64,000 nt of DNA from Hylemonella sp. (GCA_030695415.1 JAUYQZ010000023.1:1-64000); one strand, 5' to 3'; shown: positions 9,125 to 19,346, counted from the stretch's first letter. Notes: generated by a model not told the origin, from the letters alone. Program-made: numbers and translations.

Positions 9125-9526
9125 ATGGCAACGACCTACAGCATCAGCGATCTGGCTCGTGAGTTCGACCTGACCACGCGCGCCATGCGCTTCTATGAAG
9201 ACATGGGTTTGCTGCAGCCCGAGCGCAGCGGGCCGGGCGGTCGGATCCGCGTCTACAGCGGGCGCGACCGCACCCGCCTCAAGCTCACCCTGCGTGCCAA
9301 GCGACTGGGCCTGAGCCTGACCGAGGCCCGGGACATCATCGACATGTACGACAGCCCGCGCGATACCGGGCCGCAGATGCGCAAGTTTCTGGACGTGCTG
9401 GCCGCGCACCGGGTCCAGGTCGAGGAGCAGATGGCCGACCTCCAGGCCAATCTGGACGAGATCAAGGCGCATCAGCGCGAGGTCCGCACCCTGCTGACCA
9501 GGCTGGACAAGAAGAGCGGCAAATAG
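9125..9526 (+). CDS. liuR: MerR-family transcriptional regulator LiuR
   Basis: This 133-residue MerR-family protein has an N-terminal winged helix ([20 protein letters not shown], residues 4-23) and a C-terminal coiled coil. The dimerisation segment lacks the cysteine pattern of metal sensors. It lies directly upstream of ivd and beside a 22-bp palindrome, the classic arrangement of LiuR, which controls leucine/isovalerate degradation genes. Three matching palindromes in this window suggest it controls its own unit, the acyl-CoA dehydrogenase at 16464 and liuB. Confidence 0.92.
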   Translation: MATTYSISDLAREFDLTTRAMRFYEDMGLLQPERSGPGGRIRVYSGRDRTRLKLTLRAKRLGLSLTEARDIIDMYDSPRDTGPQMRKFLDVLAAHRVQVEEQMADLQANLDEIKAHQREVRTLLTRLDKKSGK

Positions 9527-9564
9527 CTGCTGCCACCCCTAATCAAGTACCGACGGAGACCCGC

Positions 9565-10743
9565 ATGAACCTGCCCGGACTCAACTTCCAGCTCGGCGAC
9601 GACATCGACGCGCTGCGCGACGCCGTGCGCGATTTCGCGCAAGCCGAGATCGCCCCGCGCGCCGCCGAGATCGACCGCAAGGACCAGTTCCCCATGGACC
9701 TGTGGCGCAAGATGGGCGATCTCGGCGTGCTGGGCATCACCGTGGGAGAAGAGTATGGCGGCGCCAACATGGGTTACCTCGCCCACATGATCGCCATGGA
9801 GGAGATCTCGCGCGCCAGTGCCTCGGTCGGCCTGAGCTACGGCGCGCACAGCAACCTGTGCGTGAACCAGATCAAGCGCAACGGCAACGAGGCACAGCGC
9901 AGGAAGTACCTGCCCAAGCTGATCAGCGGCGAGCACGTGGGCGCGCTGGCCATGAGTGAGCCGGGGGCGGGCAGCGACGTGCTGAGCATGAAGCTGAAAG
10001 CAGAAGACAAGGGCGGCTATTACCTGCTCAACGGATCGAAGTTCTGGATCACCAACGGCCCCGATGCCGACACCCTGGTGGTCTATGCCAAGACCGAGCC
10101 TGAGCTGGGGGCGCGTGGCGTCACCGCCTTCCTGATCGAGAAGGGCATGAAGGGTTTTTCCATCGCGCAAAAGCTCGACAAGCTCGGCATGCGCGGCAGC
10201 CACACCGGCGAGCTGGTGTTCCAGAATGTGGAGGTGCCGGCCGAGAACGTGCTGGGCACGCTCAATGGCGGCGCCAAGGTGCTGATGAGCGGACTGGACT
10301 ACGAGCGCGCGGTGCTCACCGGCGGGCCGCTGGGCATCATGCAGTCGGTGATGGACAACGTCATCCCCTACATCCACGACCGCAAGCAGTTCGGCCAGAG
10401 CATCGGCGAGTTCCAGCTCATCCAGGGCAAGGTGGCCGACATGTACACCGTGCTGCAGGCCGGCCGCGCCTTCGCCTACACCGTGGCCAAGAACCTGGAC
10501 CTGCTGGGCGTCGAGCACGTGCGCCAGGTGCGCAAGGACTGCGCCTCGGTCATCCTGTGGACCGCCGAGAAGGCCACCTGGATGGCCGGCGAGGGCGTGC
10601 AGATCTTCGGCGGCAACGGCTACATCAACGAGTACCCGCTGGGACGCCTGTGGCGCGATGCCAAGCTGTATGAGATTGGCGCCGGCACCAGCGAAATCCG
10701 CCGCATGCTGATCGGCCGCGAGCTCTTCGCCGAGACGATGTAG
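9565..10743 (+). CDS. ivd: Isovaleryl-CoA dehydrogenase
   Basis: This FAD enzyme oxidises isovaleryl-CoA to 3-methylcrotonyl-CoA in leucine degradation (LiuA). The length of 392 residues is normal. The catalytic glutamate in the IVD-specific position is visible in [17 protein letters not shown] (E247), which separates it from short-chain dehydrogenases that use a C-terminal Glu. Family signatures [15 protein letters not shown] and [13 protein letters not shown] are present. It lies 38 nt after liuR and is probably co-transcribed with it. Confidence 0.96.
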   Translation: MNLPGLNFQLGDDIDALRDAVRDFAQAEIAPRAAEIDRKDQFPMDLWRKMGDLGVLGITVGEEYGGANMGYLAHMIAMEEISRASASVGLSYGAHSNLCVNQIKRNGNEAQRRKYLPKLISGEHVGALAMSEPGAGSDVLSMKLKAEDKGGYYLLNGSKFWITNGPDADTLVVYAKTEPELGARGVTAFLIEKGMKGFSIAQKLDKLGMRGSHTGELVFQNVEVPAENVLGTLNGGAKVLMSGLDYERAVLTGGPLGIMQSVMDNVIPYIHDRKQFGQSIGEFQLIQGKVADMYTVLQAGRAFAYTVAKNLDLLGVEHVRQVRKDCASVILWTAEKATWMAGEGVQIFGGNGYINEYPLGRLWRDAKLYEIGAGTSEIRRMLIGRELFAETM

Positions 10744-10795
10744 GCGGCCGTCGCGGGCACAATCTCCCCCTGACGCACTTCCGGCAAGCCTGACG

Positions 10796-12829
10796 ATGAA
10801 ATTCTCGCTACGCGCCTTCGGTCACCACCTGCTGGGTGCCGTGGCCTCGGCCACCCTGCAGGCCTGGGTCATGGTGCTGTGCGTGGCGTCCGCGCTCACG
10901 CTGCTGCGCATGGGTCAGATCGCCTGGCACTGGCCCGAGGGTCTGGAGGTGCCGCTGTCGGATCTCTGGGCCGTGGTCTACCAGGGTGCACGTTTCGACC
11001 TCAAGGTCTGCGCCGCCGCTGCCATCCTGATCTGGCCCTTGCTGATCATCGTGCCCGCGCGCTGGCATGGCTGGCTGGCCGGCACGGTGGCCTTCCTGTT
11101 CGTGACGGCCACCCTGATCAACCTGCATTATTTCGGCTTCTACAAGACGCCCATCGACCCCGTGGTGTTCGGCTTCTTCGAGGACGACACCAAGGCCATC
11201 ATGCAGACCATCTGGAGCGACTTCCCGGTCTTCCTCACCCTGGCCGTGCTGCTGGGTGCCAGCTGGGGCGCCATGGCAGCGCGCAAGGCCGCCTATGGGC
11301 GGCTGAGCCTGCGACTCAACCGCGGGGTGGGCGAGCGGCGCATTCCGGTCTGGCTCACCTTGCTGGGCGTGCTGCTGGCTTTCCTGCTGCTGGTCATGAC
11401 CACCAAGGGCACGCTGCGCGCCATGGCTCTGGGGCGGCAGAACGTTTCGGTCACGACTTCGCAGTTCCTCAACGACATGGTGCCCAATGGCGTCATCGCG
11501 CTCAAGTTTGCGTGGGACGCCCGGCGTGATTCGCAGAACCTCAGCGACCCGCTGCTGGGCCTCAGGCGCCTGGGCTACGGCTCGCCGCAGGACGCGGCGC
11601 GCGTGCTCGGCATCGAGGCCCGGGATGAACAGGCCTTGCGTGCCTCGCTCATCGCGCAAGGGGGTGCCGCGCCCGCACCGGCCCCGCGCAAGAACCTGCT
11701 GTTCTTCCTGATGGAGTCCTGGAGCGCCGAGCCGTTCCTGTACCACGACCGCAAGGAGTTCGACGTGCTGGGCCGCCTGGCGCCCACCTTGCCCGGCGCC
11801 TGCCACTTCTCCAACTTCGATGCGGCCCAGCCCGGCACCCACCCCTCGCTGGAAGCCATCCTCTTTTCCACGCCCATCACGCCGCTCACGCTGGGGCCGC
11901 AGGGCAAGACGCCCATCCCCTGGTCCGTCCCGCTGCTGCTGCGCCAGGCCGGTTACCGCACCCTGTTCGTGACCTCGGCGCGCGCCGGCTGGCGTGAGCT
12001 GGACCGTGTGCTCAAGACCCAGGGCTTCGATGAAGTGATCGACGCCAGCCACCTGAAAGCGGCCTATCCCGAGGCCGATCTGGGCATCTGGGGCGTGTGG
12101 GACAGCTACGTGTTCCGCTACCTGTCCGAGCGCCTGAAGAAGCCGCAGGACCAGCCGCTGTTTGTTTTCGTGCTCACCGCCACCAACCACCCGCCCTACG
12201 ACCTGCCCCCCGAGTACCAGCGCGTCAAGCGCAAGGAAGCCCGGTGGGGCGGCGAGCGCAGCGCCGACACGCTTTGGCTCAATATCGACTCCTACCACTA
12301 CGCCACCGATCTGCTGGGGGGGCTGGTGCAGGAGGTGCGCAACGGTCCGCTGCGCCACGACACCGTGATTGCCGCCACTGGCGACCACAATGTGCGCAGT
12401 TTCGGCCTGTATGCCACGCCCGAGCGGCGCCACCTGATCAGCCAGGTGCCTTTTGTACTCTGGGGCGAGGGCCTGGCCTGCGGGCCGCAACGCGAACTGC
12501 CGGCCAGCCACCGCGACATGTTTCCCACGCTGCTGCCCTTGCTGGGCATCAACAGCGGCTATGTGCAGACCGGGCGCAATCTGCTGCTGGATCCGGCGAA
12601 ACAGGCGAACCCCGCATTGAGCGCGCCCTTGAGCGTGAACTACTACGGCTCGGCGCGCAACACGCGCGGCAGCTGGACCTTGGGCAACCCGGCCAGCTTC
12701 GTGTGCTCGCCCGTGGATCCGAAGAACGCCGCATCCTGCCAGTTCGACGCCCGGCAGGACGCCCTGGCGCGCGCGCAGCTCGGCCTGCTGGACTGGAACG
12801 TGCGGGTGGCGCTGAGGCAGACTCGGTGA
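10796..12829 (+). CDS. LTA synthase/sulfatase-family membrane phosphotransferase
   Basis: The protein has 677 residues: about five transmembrane helices in the first 210, then a periplasmic sulfatase-like (alkaline phosphatase fold) domain. NLLFFLMESWSAEPF carries the metal-binding Glu and AAQPGTHPSLEAI the likely Thr nucleophile; TGDHNVRSFG carries the DH metal pair. In Gram-negative bacteria such proteins transfer phosphoglycerol or phosphoethanolamine to glycans or lipids; the substrate here is unknown. Its place between ivd and carbonic anhydrase with short gaps (52 and 10 nt) is odd for a catabolic operon. Confidence 0.85.
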   Translation: MKFSLRAFGHHLLGAVASATLQAWVMVLCVASALTLLRMGQIAWHWPEGLEVPLSDLWAVVYQGARFDLKVCAAAAILIWPLLIIVPARWHGWLAGTVAFLFVTATLINLHYFGFYKTPIDPVVFGFFEDDTKAIMQTIWSDFPVFLTLAVLLGASWGAMAARKAAYGRLSLRLNRGVGERRIPVWLTLLGVLLAFLLLVMTTKGTLRAMALGRQNVSVTTSQFLNDMVPNGVIALKFAWDARRDSQNLSDPLLGLRRLGYGSPQDAARVLGIEARDEQALRASLIAQGGAAPAPAPRKNLLFFLMESWSAEPFLYHDRKEFDVLGRLAPTLPGACHFSNFDAAQPGTHPSLEAILFSTPITPLTLGPQGKTPIPWSVPLLLRQAGYRTLFVTSARAGWRELDRVLKTQGFDEVIDASHLKAAYPEADLGIWGVWDSYVFRYLSERLKKPQDQPLFVFVLTATNHPPYDLPPEYQRVKRKEARWGGERSADTLWLNIDSYHYATDLLGGLVQEVRNGPLRHDTVIAATGDHNVRSFGLYATPERRHLISQVPFVLWGEGLACGPQRELPASHRDMFPTLLPLLGINSGYVQTGRNLLLDPAKQANPALSAPLSVNYYGSARNTRGSWTLGNPASFVCSPVDPKNAASCQFDARQDALARAQLGLLDWNVRVALRQTR

Positions 12830-12839
12830 GAATGGAGCC

Positions 12840-13520
12840 ATGAGCAAGACCCTGGACGATCTGTTTGCCCACAACCGCGCCTGGGCCGCGCAGATGGAGC
12901 GCGAGCGCCCCGGTTTCTTCACCAGCCTGAAGTCGCAGCAGAAACCCAGATACATGTGGATCGGCTGTTCCGACAGCCGCGTGCCCGCCAACCAGATCAC
13001 AGGCCTGGAGCCGGGTGAGGTCTTCGTGCACCGCAACGTGGCCAATGTGGTGGTGCATTCGGACCTGAACGCGCTGTCCACCGTGCAGTTCGCCGTGGAG
13101 CGGCTCAAGGTCGAGCACGTGATGGTCGTGGGCCACTACGGCTGCTCGGGTGTGCAGGCGGCGCTGGAAGGCGCGCGCATCGGCCTGGCGGACAACTGGC
13201 TGCGCCACATCATGGACGTGCGGGATCGCCACCGCGAGCTGCTCGATGCGATTCCCGATGCAGCACGCCACGACGCGCTGGTCGAGCTCAATGCCATCGA
13301 GCAGGTCGTCAACGTGGCGCAAAGCACGGTGCTGATGGACGCCTGGGGGCGTGGCCAGAACGTCACGCTGCACGCCTGGGTCTACGGCGTGCACGACGGA
13401 CTGCTCAAGGATCTGCAGATGACCGTGGACGGACAGGAGGCCCTGGAGGCGCTGTACCGCCAGGCCATCGCCGGCGTGGCGCAAGCCAGGCGCGGGCAAG
13501 CATCTGCAAGGTTTTTCTGA
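12840..13520 (+). CDS. can: Beta-class carbonic anhydrase
   Basis: This zinc enzyme interconverts CO2 and bicarbonate in the cytoplasm. The ligand motif CSDSR (C43, D45, R47) and HYGCSG (H99, C102) are complete, so it should be active. Length of 226 residues is close to E. coli Can. It starts 10 nt after the LTA synthase-like gene and is 62 nt before the thiolase gene. In this cluster it could supply bicarbonate to the biotin-dependent methylcrotonyl-CoA carboxylase encoded downstream; that link is inference. Confidence 0.95.
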   Translation: MSKTLDDLFAHNRAWAAQMERERPGFFTSLKSQQKPRYMWIGCSDSRVPANQITGLEPGEVFVHRNVANVVVHSDLNALSTVQFAVERLKVEHVMVVGHYGCSGVQAALEGARIGLADNWLRHIMDVRDRHRELLDAIPDAARHDALVELNAIEQVVNVAQSTVLMDAWGRGQNVTLHAWVYGVHDGLLKDLQMTVDGQEALEALYRQAIAGVAQARRGQASARFF

Positions 13521-13582
13521 CGGATGGCTGAGGCACCGCGGCGACCATTCACCACTCAATGCCAGCACACAAGGAGCACACC

Positions 13583-14764
13583 ATGTCCGATCCCATCGTC
13601 ATCGTCGGCGCCGCCCGCACCCCCATGGGGGCCTTCCAGGGCGACTTCTCTTCCCTCTCGGCCCATGACCTGGGTGGCGCGGCCATCCGCGCCGCCGTCG
13701 AGCGCGCCGGTATCCAGCCCGAACTCGTCAACGAGGTTTTGATGGGCAACTGCCTGATGGCCGGCCAGGGCCAGGCCCCGGCCCGCCAGGCCGGCTTCAA
13801 GGGCGGTCTGCCCAAGAGCGCGGGCGCGGTGACCCTGTCCAAGATGTGCGGCTCGGGCATGCGCGCGGCCATGTTCGCGCACGACATGCTGCACTCCGGC
13901 ACGGCCGACGTGGTCGTGGCCGGCGGCATGGAGAGCATGACCAATGCGCCTTATCTGATGCTGAAAGGCCGGGGCGGCTACCGCATGGGCCACGACAAGA
14001 TCTATGACCACATGATGCTCGACGGCCTGGAAGACGCCTACGAGGCCGGTCGCTCCATGGGCACCTTCGGCGAGGACTGCGCCGCCAAGTACAAGTTCAC
14101 GCGTGAACAGCAGGACCATTTCGCCAGCAGCAGCGTGCGCCGCGCGCAGGCCGCCATCCAGAACGGCGGTTTTGCCGCCGAGATCACGCCGGTGACCGTG
14201 AAGACCCGCGCCGGCGAGACCGTGGTCTCCATCGACGAAGGTCCGGGCAAGGCCAAACTCGACAAGATCGCGGCCCTCAAGCCCGCCTTCAAGAAGGATG
14301 GCACCATCACCGCCGCCAGCAGCTCGTCCATCAACGACGGCGCGGCCGCCATGGTCATGATGCGCGCCTCCACCGCCGCCAGGCTGGGCTGCAAGCCGCT
14401 GGCAAAGATCGTGGCCCACGCCATCTACGCGCAGGAACCCGAGTGGTTCACCACCGCGCCGGTAGGCGCCACGCAGAAGGCCCTGGCCGCAGCTGGCTGG
14501 AGCGTGAAAGACGTGGACCTGTGGGAAGTGAACGAGGCCTTCGCCGTGGTGCCCATGGCGCTGATGGAAGAACTCAAGGTGGCGCACGATATCGTCAACG
14601 TCAATGGCGGGGCCTGCGCGCTCGGCCACCCGATCGGTGCCAGTGGTGCGCGCATCATGGTCACGCTCATGCATGCCCTCAAGGCGCGTGGCCTCAAGCG
14701 CGGCCTGGCCACGCTGTGCATCGGCGGTGGTGAAGGCACGGCGGTAGCGCTGGAAATGCTCTGA
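13583..14764 (+). CDS. atoB: Acetyl-CoA C-acyltransferase (thiolase)
   Basis: This biosynthetic/acetoacetyl-type thiolase joins or cleaves acetoacetyl-CoA and acetyl-CoA. Active-site residues are C89 (SKMCGSGMRA), H349 (ALGHPIGASG) and C379 (CIGGGEGTA). Length is 393 residues. The start was chosen at MSDPIVIVGAARTPMG because AAGGAG lies 8 nt upstream; an upstream in-frame ATG at 13559 lacks one. In the leucine pathway it would process acetoacetyl-CoA after HMG-CoA lyase. PhaA-type function for polyhydroxybutyrate is an alternative. Confidence 0.93.
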   Translation: MSDPIVIVGAARTPMGAFQGDFSSLSAHDLGGAAIRAAVERAGIQPELVNEVLMGNCLMAGQGQAPARQAGFKGGLPKSAGAVTLSKMCGSGMRAAMFAHDMLHSGTADVVVAGGMESMTNAPYLMLKGRGGYRMGHDKIYDHMMLDGLEDAYEAGRSMGTFGEDCAAKYKFTREQQDHFASSSVRRAQAAIQNGGFAAEITPVTVKTRAGETVVSIDEGPGKAKLDKIAALKPAFKKDGTITAASSSSINDGAAAMVMMRASTAARLGCKPLAKIVAHAIYAQEPEWFTTAPVGATQKALAAAGWSVKDVDLWEVNEAFAVVPMALMEELKVAHDIVNVNGGACALGHPIGASGARIMVTLMHALKARGLKRGLATLCIGGGEGTAVALEML

Positions 14765-14864
14765 GAAGCCGTGGTTTTTCTGCCCCTCGAATAGCTATGG
14801 GGGTATAGATCCGCCCCAGGATCTGAGCGATGATCTTTGATCCCTGCCCCAAAGAGGTCTCTGA

Positions 14865-16385
14865 ATGAAGTTCAGCTCCAAACTCCTGCTGTGCACCGTG
14901 ATTCCCGCGGCGCTTTTTATCGTCGGCCTGGCCGGCAGCATCGGCGGCCTGGTCTATACCAAAAACCAGTTCGGTCGCTACATCCAGACCGAGCAGCGCA
15001 TCAGTACCGGTCTGAATGAGATGTACGCCCAGGGCCTGCAGATGGGCCAGGCCCTGCGCAATATCGTGCTCGACCCGGCCAATCCCCAGGCCCCCAGGAA
15101 CCTCGACACGGCACGCGCGGCCTATGACAAGGCCTATGCCGATGCCGTCAAGACCGCCAAGGGCACGACCTTCGAAGAGGGCCTGGTCAAGCTGCCACCC
15201 CTGCGCGCAGCGCACGCCCAGGCCCAGGAAAAGGTGCTGGCCCTGGTCAAGGAGCAGTCGGCGGAGACGGTGAAGTTTCTCAACAGCGCCGAGACGCCAG
15301 CCTGGCGCAATCTGCGTGGCGAGCTGCTCAAGCAGGTCGAGGTGGCCGAAAAAGTGTCGGAAGAAGCGCAGGCCAACGTCGAACGCCAGGCCAACCGGGT
15401 GATCCTTTTTTCCATGTCCCTGGCCGTGCTGGCCGTCGTGGTGGCCGCCGGCTTCACGCTCTATCTGCGCAGCACGGTCTGCAACGAGCTGGGCGGCGAC
15501 CCGGGCGATGCACGCCATGCGCTGTCGGAGATTGCCGAGGGCAACCTGGCCTACCCCGTGCCGCCGACCCGTTTTCAGGGCAGCCTGATGGAAGGGCTGG
15601 TGACGATGCAGGATTCACTACGCCGTCTGGTGGGCGAGGTGCGCCAGTCGACCGACAGCATCACCACTGCCAGCAGCGAGATCGCCGCCGGCAGCCAGGA
15701 CCTGAGCGCGCGTACCGAAAGCCAGGCCAGCTCGCTGGAGGAGACGGCGGCTTCCATGGAGGAGCTGTCCTCCACGGTCAAGCAGAACGCCGACAACGCC
15801 CGCCAAGCCAACCAGCTGGCCCAGAGCGCGTCCACCGTGGCGGTGCGGGGCGGTGAGGTGGTGGCCCAAGTGGTGGACACCATGAAGGGCATCAACGACA
15901 GTTCGAAGAAGATCGCCGACATCATCAGCGTGATTGACGGCATCGCCTTCCAGACCAATATCCTGGCCTTGAACGCCGCCGTGGAAGCCGCGCGGGCCGG
16001 CGAGCAGGGCCGCGGCTTCGCGGTGGTGGCGGCCGAAGTGCGCAGCCTGGCCGGGCGCAGCGCGGAAGCCGCCAAGGAGATCAAGACCCTGATCACCGAC
16101 AGCGTGGGCCGGGTGGAGCAGGGCACGGCGTTGGTGGACCAGGCCGGCCACACCATGGAAGAGGTGGTGACCAGCATCCGGCGTGTGACCGACATCATGG
16201 GCGAGATCAGCGTCGCCAGCTCTGAGCAGAGCACGGGCGTGGCCCAGGTGGGCGAGGCCGTCACGCAGATGGACCAGGCCACGCAGCAGAATGCAGCCTT
16301 GGTGGAAGAGTCCACCGCGGCGGCCATGAGCCTGCGCGAACAGGCCCAGCACCTGAACCAGCTTGTGGGCACCTTCCGGCTCTGA
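14865..16385 (+). CDS. Methyl-accepting chemotaxis protein
   Basis: This 506-residue chemoreceptor has TM1 (about residues 5-30), a periplasmic helical sensor of about 150 residues, TM2 (about 178-200), a HAMP-like segment and the cytoplasmic signalling domain. The hairpin tip [20 protein letters not shown] and flanking [19 protein letters not shown] are textbook MCP features. The sensor resembles four-helix-bundle receptors (Tar-like); the ligand is unknown. It stands alone between thiolase and the second acyl-CoA dehydrogenase, with its own 100-nt upstream gap. Confidence 0.95.
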   Translation: MKFSSKLLLCTVIPAALFIVGLAGSIGGLVYTKNQFGRYIQTEQRISTGLNEMYAQGLQMGQALRNIVLDPANPQAPRNLDTARAAYDKAYADAVKTAKGTTFEEGLVKLPPLRAAHAQAQEKVLALVKEQSAETVKFLNSAETPAWRNLRGELLKQVEVAEKVSEEAQANVERQANRVILFSMSLAVLAVVVAAGFTLYLRSTVCNELGGDPGDARHALSEIAEGNLAYPVPPTRFQGSLMEGLVTMQDSLRRLVGEVRQSTDSITTASSEIAAGSQDLSARTESQASSLEETAASMEELSSTVKQNADNARQANQLAQSASTVAVRGGEVVAQVVDTMKGINDSSKKIADIISVIDGIAFQTNILALNAAVEAARAGEQGRGFAVVAAEVRSLAGRSAEAAKEIKTLITDSVGRVEQGTALVDQAGHTMEEVVTSIRRVTDIMGEISVASSEQSTGVAQVGEAVTQMDQATQQNAALVEESTAAAMSLREQAQHLNQLVGTFRL

Positions 16386-16422
16386 GCCGCTGCCGCAGGG
16401 GTGGCCGGGCGCGGGTCGGCAT

Positions 16423-16448
16423 AATTGACGTTGACGTCAACGTCAATT
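16423..16448. promoter_or_regulatory. LiuR-type operator palindrome (box 2)
   Basis: The core TTGACGTTGAC and its complement form a perfect 22-bp palindrome (16425-16446), extended by AA/TT to 26 bp. It ends 17 nt before the acyl-CoA dehydrogenase ATG (16464). A -10-like CATAAT (16420-16425) overlaps its left end exactly as at box 1, which fits repression by occlusion. Confidence 0.85.
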
Positions 16449-16463
16449 CACCACAGGCCTGAC

Positions 16464-17591
16464 ATGCTGCTGACCCCTGACCAGGAAATGATCCGCGAGG
16501 CGGTGCGCGACTTTGCGCGCGCCGAGCTCTGGCCGCATGCCGCGCGCTGGGACCGTGAGCGCCACTTTCCGCGCGAGGTGCATCGTGGCCTGGCCGCGCT
16601 CGGCGCCTACGGCATCTGCGTGCCCGAGGAGCTGGGCGGCGCGGGGCTGGACTACCTGAGCCTGTCCCTGGTGCTGGAGGAGATCGCCGCTGGCGATGGC
16701 GGCACCAGCACGGCCATCAGCGTGACCAACTGCCCGGTCAACGCCATTCTCATGAAACACGGCAACGCCCAGCAGCAAACCCGATGGCTCATGCCGCTGG
16801 CGCGCGGCGAGATGCTGGGCGCCTTCTGCCTGACCGAGCCGCATGTCGGTTCGGACGCATCGGGTCTGCGCACGACGGCTGTGCGCGAGGGCGATGCCTA
16901 TGTGCTCAACGGCGTCAAGCAGTTCATCACCAGCGGCAAGCATGGGCAGCTGGCCATCGTCATCGCCGTGACCGACAAGAGCGCGGGCAAGAAAGGCATG
17001 AGCGCCTTCCTGGTGCCCACCGATGCACCCGGCTACGTGGTGGCCCGGCTGGAAGAGAAACTGGGCCAGCACAGCAGCGATACGGCGCAGATCAATTTCG
17101 AGAATTGCCGTATACCGGCGGAGAACCTGATCGGTGCGGAAGGCGAGGGCTACAAGATCGCGCTCGGTGGCCTGGAGGGCGGGCGCATTGGCATCGCCTC
17201 GCAGAGCATCGGCATGGCCCGCAGCGCGCTGGAAGTGGCCATCCAGTACGCCAAGGAGCGTGAGAGCTTCGGGCAACCCATCTTCAAGCACCAGGCTGTG
17301 GGTTTTCGCCTCGCCGAATGCGCCACCCGGCTCGAAGCCGCCCGCCAGCTGACCTGGCACGCCGCCGCGCTGCGCGACGCCGGGCGCCCCTGCCTGAAGG
17401 AGGCGGCCATGGCCAAGCTCTTCGCCAGCGAAATGGCGGAGCAGGTCTGCAGCGCTGCCATCCAGACGCTGGGCGGCTACGGTTACGTGAATGATTTCCC
17501 GGTGGAGCGCATCTACCGCGACGTGCGCGTGTGCCAGATCTACGAGGGTACCAGCGACGTGCAGAAGATACTGATCCAGCGGGCCTTGTGA
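16464..17591 (+). CDS. Acyl-CoA dehydrogenase (short/branched-chain type)
   Basis: This FAD-dependent acyl-CoA dehydrogenase has 375 residues. The catalytic base is the C-terminal glutamate E361 in QIYEGTSDVQKIL, as in short/medium-chain enzymes and unlike the ivd product. CLTEPHVGSDASGL and LGGYGYVNDFPVERIYRD are family signatures. The LiuR box just upstream suggests a branched-chain substrate such as 2-methylbutyryl- or isobutyryl-CoA, but substrate cannot be read from sequence. The ATG at 16464 was chosen because the frame upstream runs through the palindrome. Confidence 0.9.
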   Translation: MLLTPDQEMIREAVRDFARAELWPHAARWDRERHFPREVHRGLAALGAYGICVPEELGGAGLDYLSLSLVLEEIAAGDGGTSTAISVTNCPVNAILMKHGNAQQQTRWLMPLARGEMLGAFCLTEPHVGSDASGLRTTAVREGDAYVLNGVKQFITSGKHGQLAIVIAVTDKSAGKKGMSAFLVPTDAPGYVVARLEEKLGQHSSDTAQINFENCRIPAENLIGAEGEGYKIALGGLEGGRIGIASQSIGMARSALEVAIQYAKERESFGQPIFKHQAVGFRLAECATRLEAARQLTWHAAALRDAGRPCLKEAAMAKLFASEMAEQVCSAAIQTLGGYGYVNDFPVERIYRDVRVCQIYEGTSDVQKILIQRAL

Positions 17592-17622
17592 ACCGGCCTA
17601 TCATGCGGGAACAAGGACGCGC

Positions 17623-18510
17623 ATGAACATCATTGATTCCCACCACCATATCTGGCGCCAGCAGGACCTGCCCTGGCTGCAGGGCCCCATGGTGCCGCGC
17701 ATCTTCGGGCCTTACGAGGCGATCCGGCGCGACTACCCGGTGGAGGAGTTCCTGGCCGACCAGGCCGGATCCGGCACCACCCGATCCGTCTACGTGCAGA
17801 CCAACTGGGCGCCAGCGCAGTTCGAGCAGGAAGCCGAATGGGTGCAGGGCGAAGCGCAGCGCAGCGGCTGGCCCCACGCCATGGTGGCTTATGCCGACAT
17901 GATGGCGGCGGATGTGCGGCCGCAACTGGACCGGTTGAAGAACTACCCGCTGGTGCGCGGCGTGCGCATGCAGCTGCACTGGCACGAGAACCCGCTGTAC
18001 CGCTTTGCGCACGGCCCGGAGCAGGTGCGCAGCCCCGTGCTGAGCCGCAACGTGGGCCATCTGGCCGACTACGGCTACAGCTTCGACCTGCAGGTCTTCT
18101 CCGGCCAGATGGCCGATGCGGCGCATCTGGCCTCGGCCAACCCGAAGGTGAACTTCATTCTGGTCCATGCCGGCATGCTGGCCGACACCTCGCATGTGGG
18201 CGTGCGGGCCTGGCGCGAAGGCATGGGCAAGCTCGCGGCGCAACGCAATGTTTTTGTGAAGCTCTCGGGCCTGGGCACCTTCCTGCAGCGCAACGACCCG
18301 GCGCACATCGCCATGGTGGTGGAGCAGACCGTGCGCTTCTTCGGGGCGCAGCGCTGCATGTACGGCTCCAACTTCCCCATCGAGAAGCTCTGGACCGACC
18401 ACGCCAGCCTGATCGCGGCGTACTCCGCGGCTGTGCAGCATCTGTCGCCAGCCGAGCAAGCCGATGTTTTTAGCGGCACCGCCGCACGGGTGTACCGTCT
18501 GGCAGACTGA
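17623..18510 (+). CDS. Amidohydrolase-family (TIM-barrel) protein
   Basis: The N-terminus NIIDSHHHIW carries the HxH metal motif of the amidohydrolase_2 (PF04909) family, and MYGSNFPIEKLW near the C-terminus supplies the typical SNFP/D segment. Length is 295 residues. Members hydrolyse lactones such as 2-pyrone-4,6-dicarboxylate or sugar lactones, or decarboxylate. Substrate is unknown. It follows the acyl-CoA dehydrogenase by 31 nt and precedes the rhodanese gene by 21 nt, so a LiuR-controlled transcript could include it. Confidence 0.85.
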   Translation: MNIIDSHHHIWRQQDLPWLQGPMVPRIFGPYEAIRRDYPVEEFLADQAGSGTTRSVYVQTNWAPAQFEQEAEWVQGEAQRSGWPHAMVAYADMMAADVRPQLDRLKNYPLVRGVRMQLHWHENPLYRFAHGPEQVRSPVLSRNVGHLADYGYSFDLQVFSGQMADAAHLASANPKVNFILVHAGMLADTSHVGVRAWREGMGKLAAQRNVFVKLSGLGTFLQRNDPAHIAMVVEQTVRFFGAQRCMYGSNFPIEKLWTDHASLIAAYSAAVQHLSPAEQADVFSGTAARVYRLAD

Positions 18511-18531
18511 CACGACTTCAGGAGACCCACC

Positions 18532-18948
18532 ATGCCCATCACCAAAGGATTTCGCACCCTCGTCGACGAAGCGATGGCCGAGGTCACCACCCACACCGTG
18601 CCCGAGGTGCTGGCCATGCTGGACGACCCCAAGGTGCATATCGTCGATATCCGCGATGTGCGCGAACTGAAGGAGGGCACCGTCACCGGCAGCACGCATG
18701 CGCCGCGCTGCATGCTGGAGTTCTGGGTGGACCCCGAGTCGCCGTACCACAAGCCCCTGTGGGCCGACGAGAGCAAGCACTTCATCCTCTTCTGCGGCGC
18801 CGGCTGGCGCAGCGCGCTGGCCACCAAGACCCTGCAGGACATGGGCATGCGCAATGTCTCGCACATCGACGGCGGTTTTGCGGAGTGGGTCAAGCACGGC
18901 GGCCCGGTGGAAACGCTGGAGCAGCGCAAGGCGAAGAAAGGCGGATGA
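18532..18948 (+). CDS. Rhodanese-like domain protein
   Basis: This is a single-domain rhodanese of 138 residues. The active-site loop FCGAGWRSA places the catalytic cysteine at C88, so sulfur transfer is possible. HIVDIRDVRELKEGTV and HIDGGFAEW are typical flanking motifs. The insertion between them (MLEFWVDPESPYHKPL) is characteristic of a rhodanese subgroup in proteobacteria. AGGAG lies 6-7 nt before the ATG. The stop overlaps the next start (ATGA). Confidence 0.92.
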   Translation: MPITKGFRTLVDEAMAEVTTHTVPEVLAMLDDPKVHIVDIRDVRELKEGTVTGSTHAPRCMLEFWVDPESPYHKPLWADESKHFILFCGAGWRSALATKTLQDMGMRNVSHIDGGFAEWVKHGGPVETLEQRKAKKGG

Positions 18949-19346
18949 GTACAGACTGCCCCTGCGGCCGGCGCGACGCAGCCGGGCGCGTGCTGAGCCA
19001 CGCCCAATGCTGCGGGCGCTACCTGGCGGACTTCGCCGGCACACCGGCCCCCGATGCCCAGACCCTGATGCGCTCGCGATACAGCGCCTTTGTGCTGGAG
19101 TGCGCCGACTACCTGCTGGCGACGTGGCATGCGGGCAAACGCCCCTCGCAGATCAGCTTCGATGCCGGGGTGAAGTGGCTGGGGCTGGAGGTGCGCGACT
19201 TCAAGGTGATCGATCCCGACCATGCCGAGGTGGAGTTCGTCGCGCGCCAGCGCGACCGGAGCGGGCGTGCCGCGCGCTTGCATGAGCGCAGCCGCTTCGT
19301 GCGCGAGGCCGGTCGCTGGTATTACGTGGACGGGGTGATTTCTTGA
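18945..19346 (+). CDS. YchJ/UPF0225 family protein with SEC-C motif
   Basis: This 133-residue protein begins with a cysteine-rich zinc-binding stretch (CPCGRRD and AQCCGRYL) like SEC-C, followed by a YchJ-type NTF2-like domain (LMRSRYSAFVLECADYLLATWH). Function is unknown in the family. The ATG overlaps the rhodanese stop (ATGA), and its own stop overlaps the TTG start of the next gene (TTGA), so all three are translationally coupled. Confidence 0.88.
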   Translation: MSTDCPCGRRDAAGRVLSHAQCCGRYLADFAGTPAPDAQTLMRSRYSAFVLECADYLLATWHAGKRPSQISFDAGVKWLGLEVRDFKVIDPDHAEVEFVARQRDRSGRAARLHERSRFVREAGRWYYVDGVIS

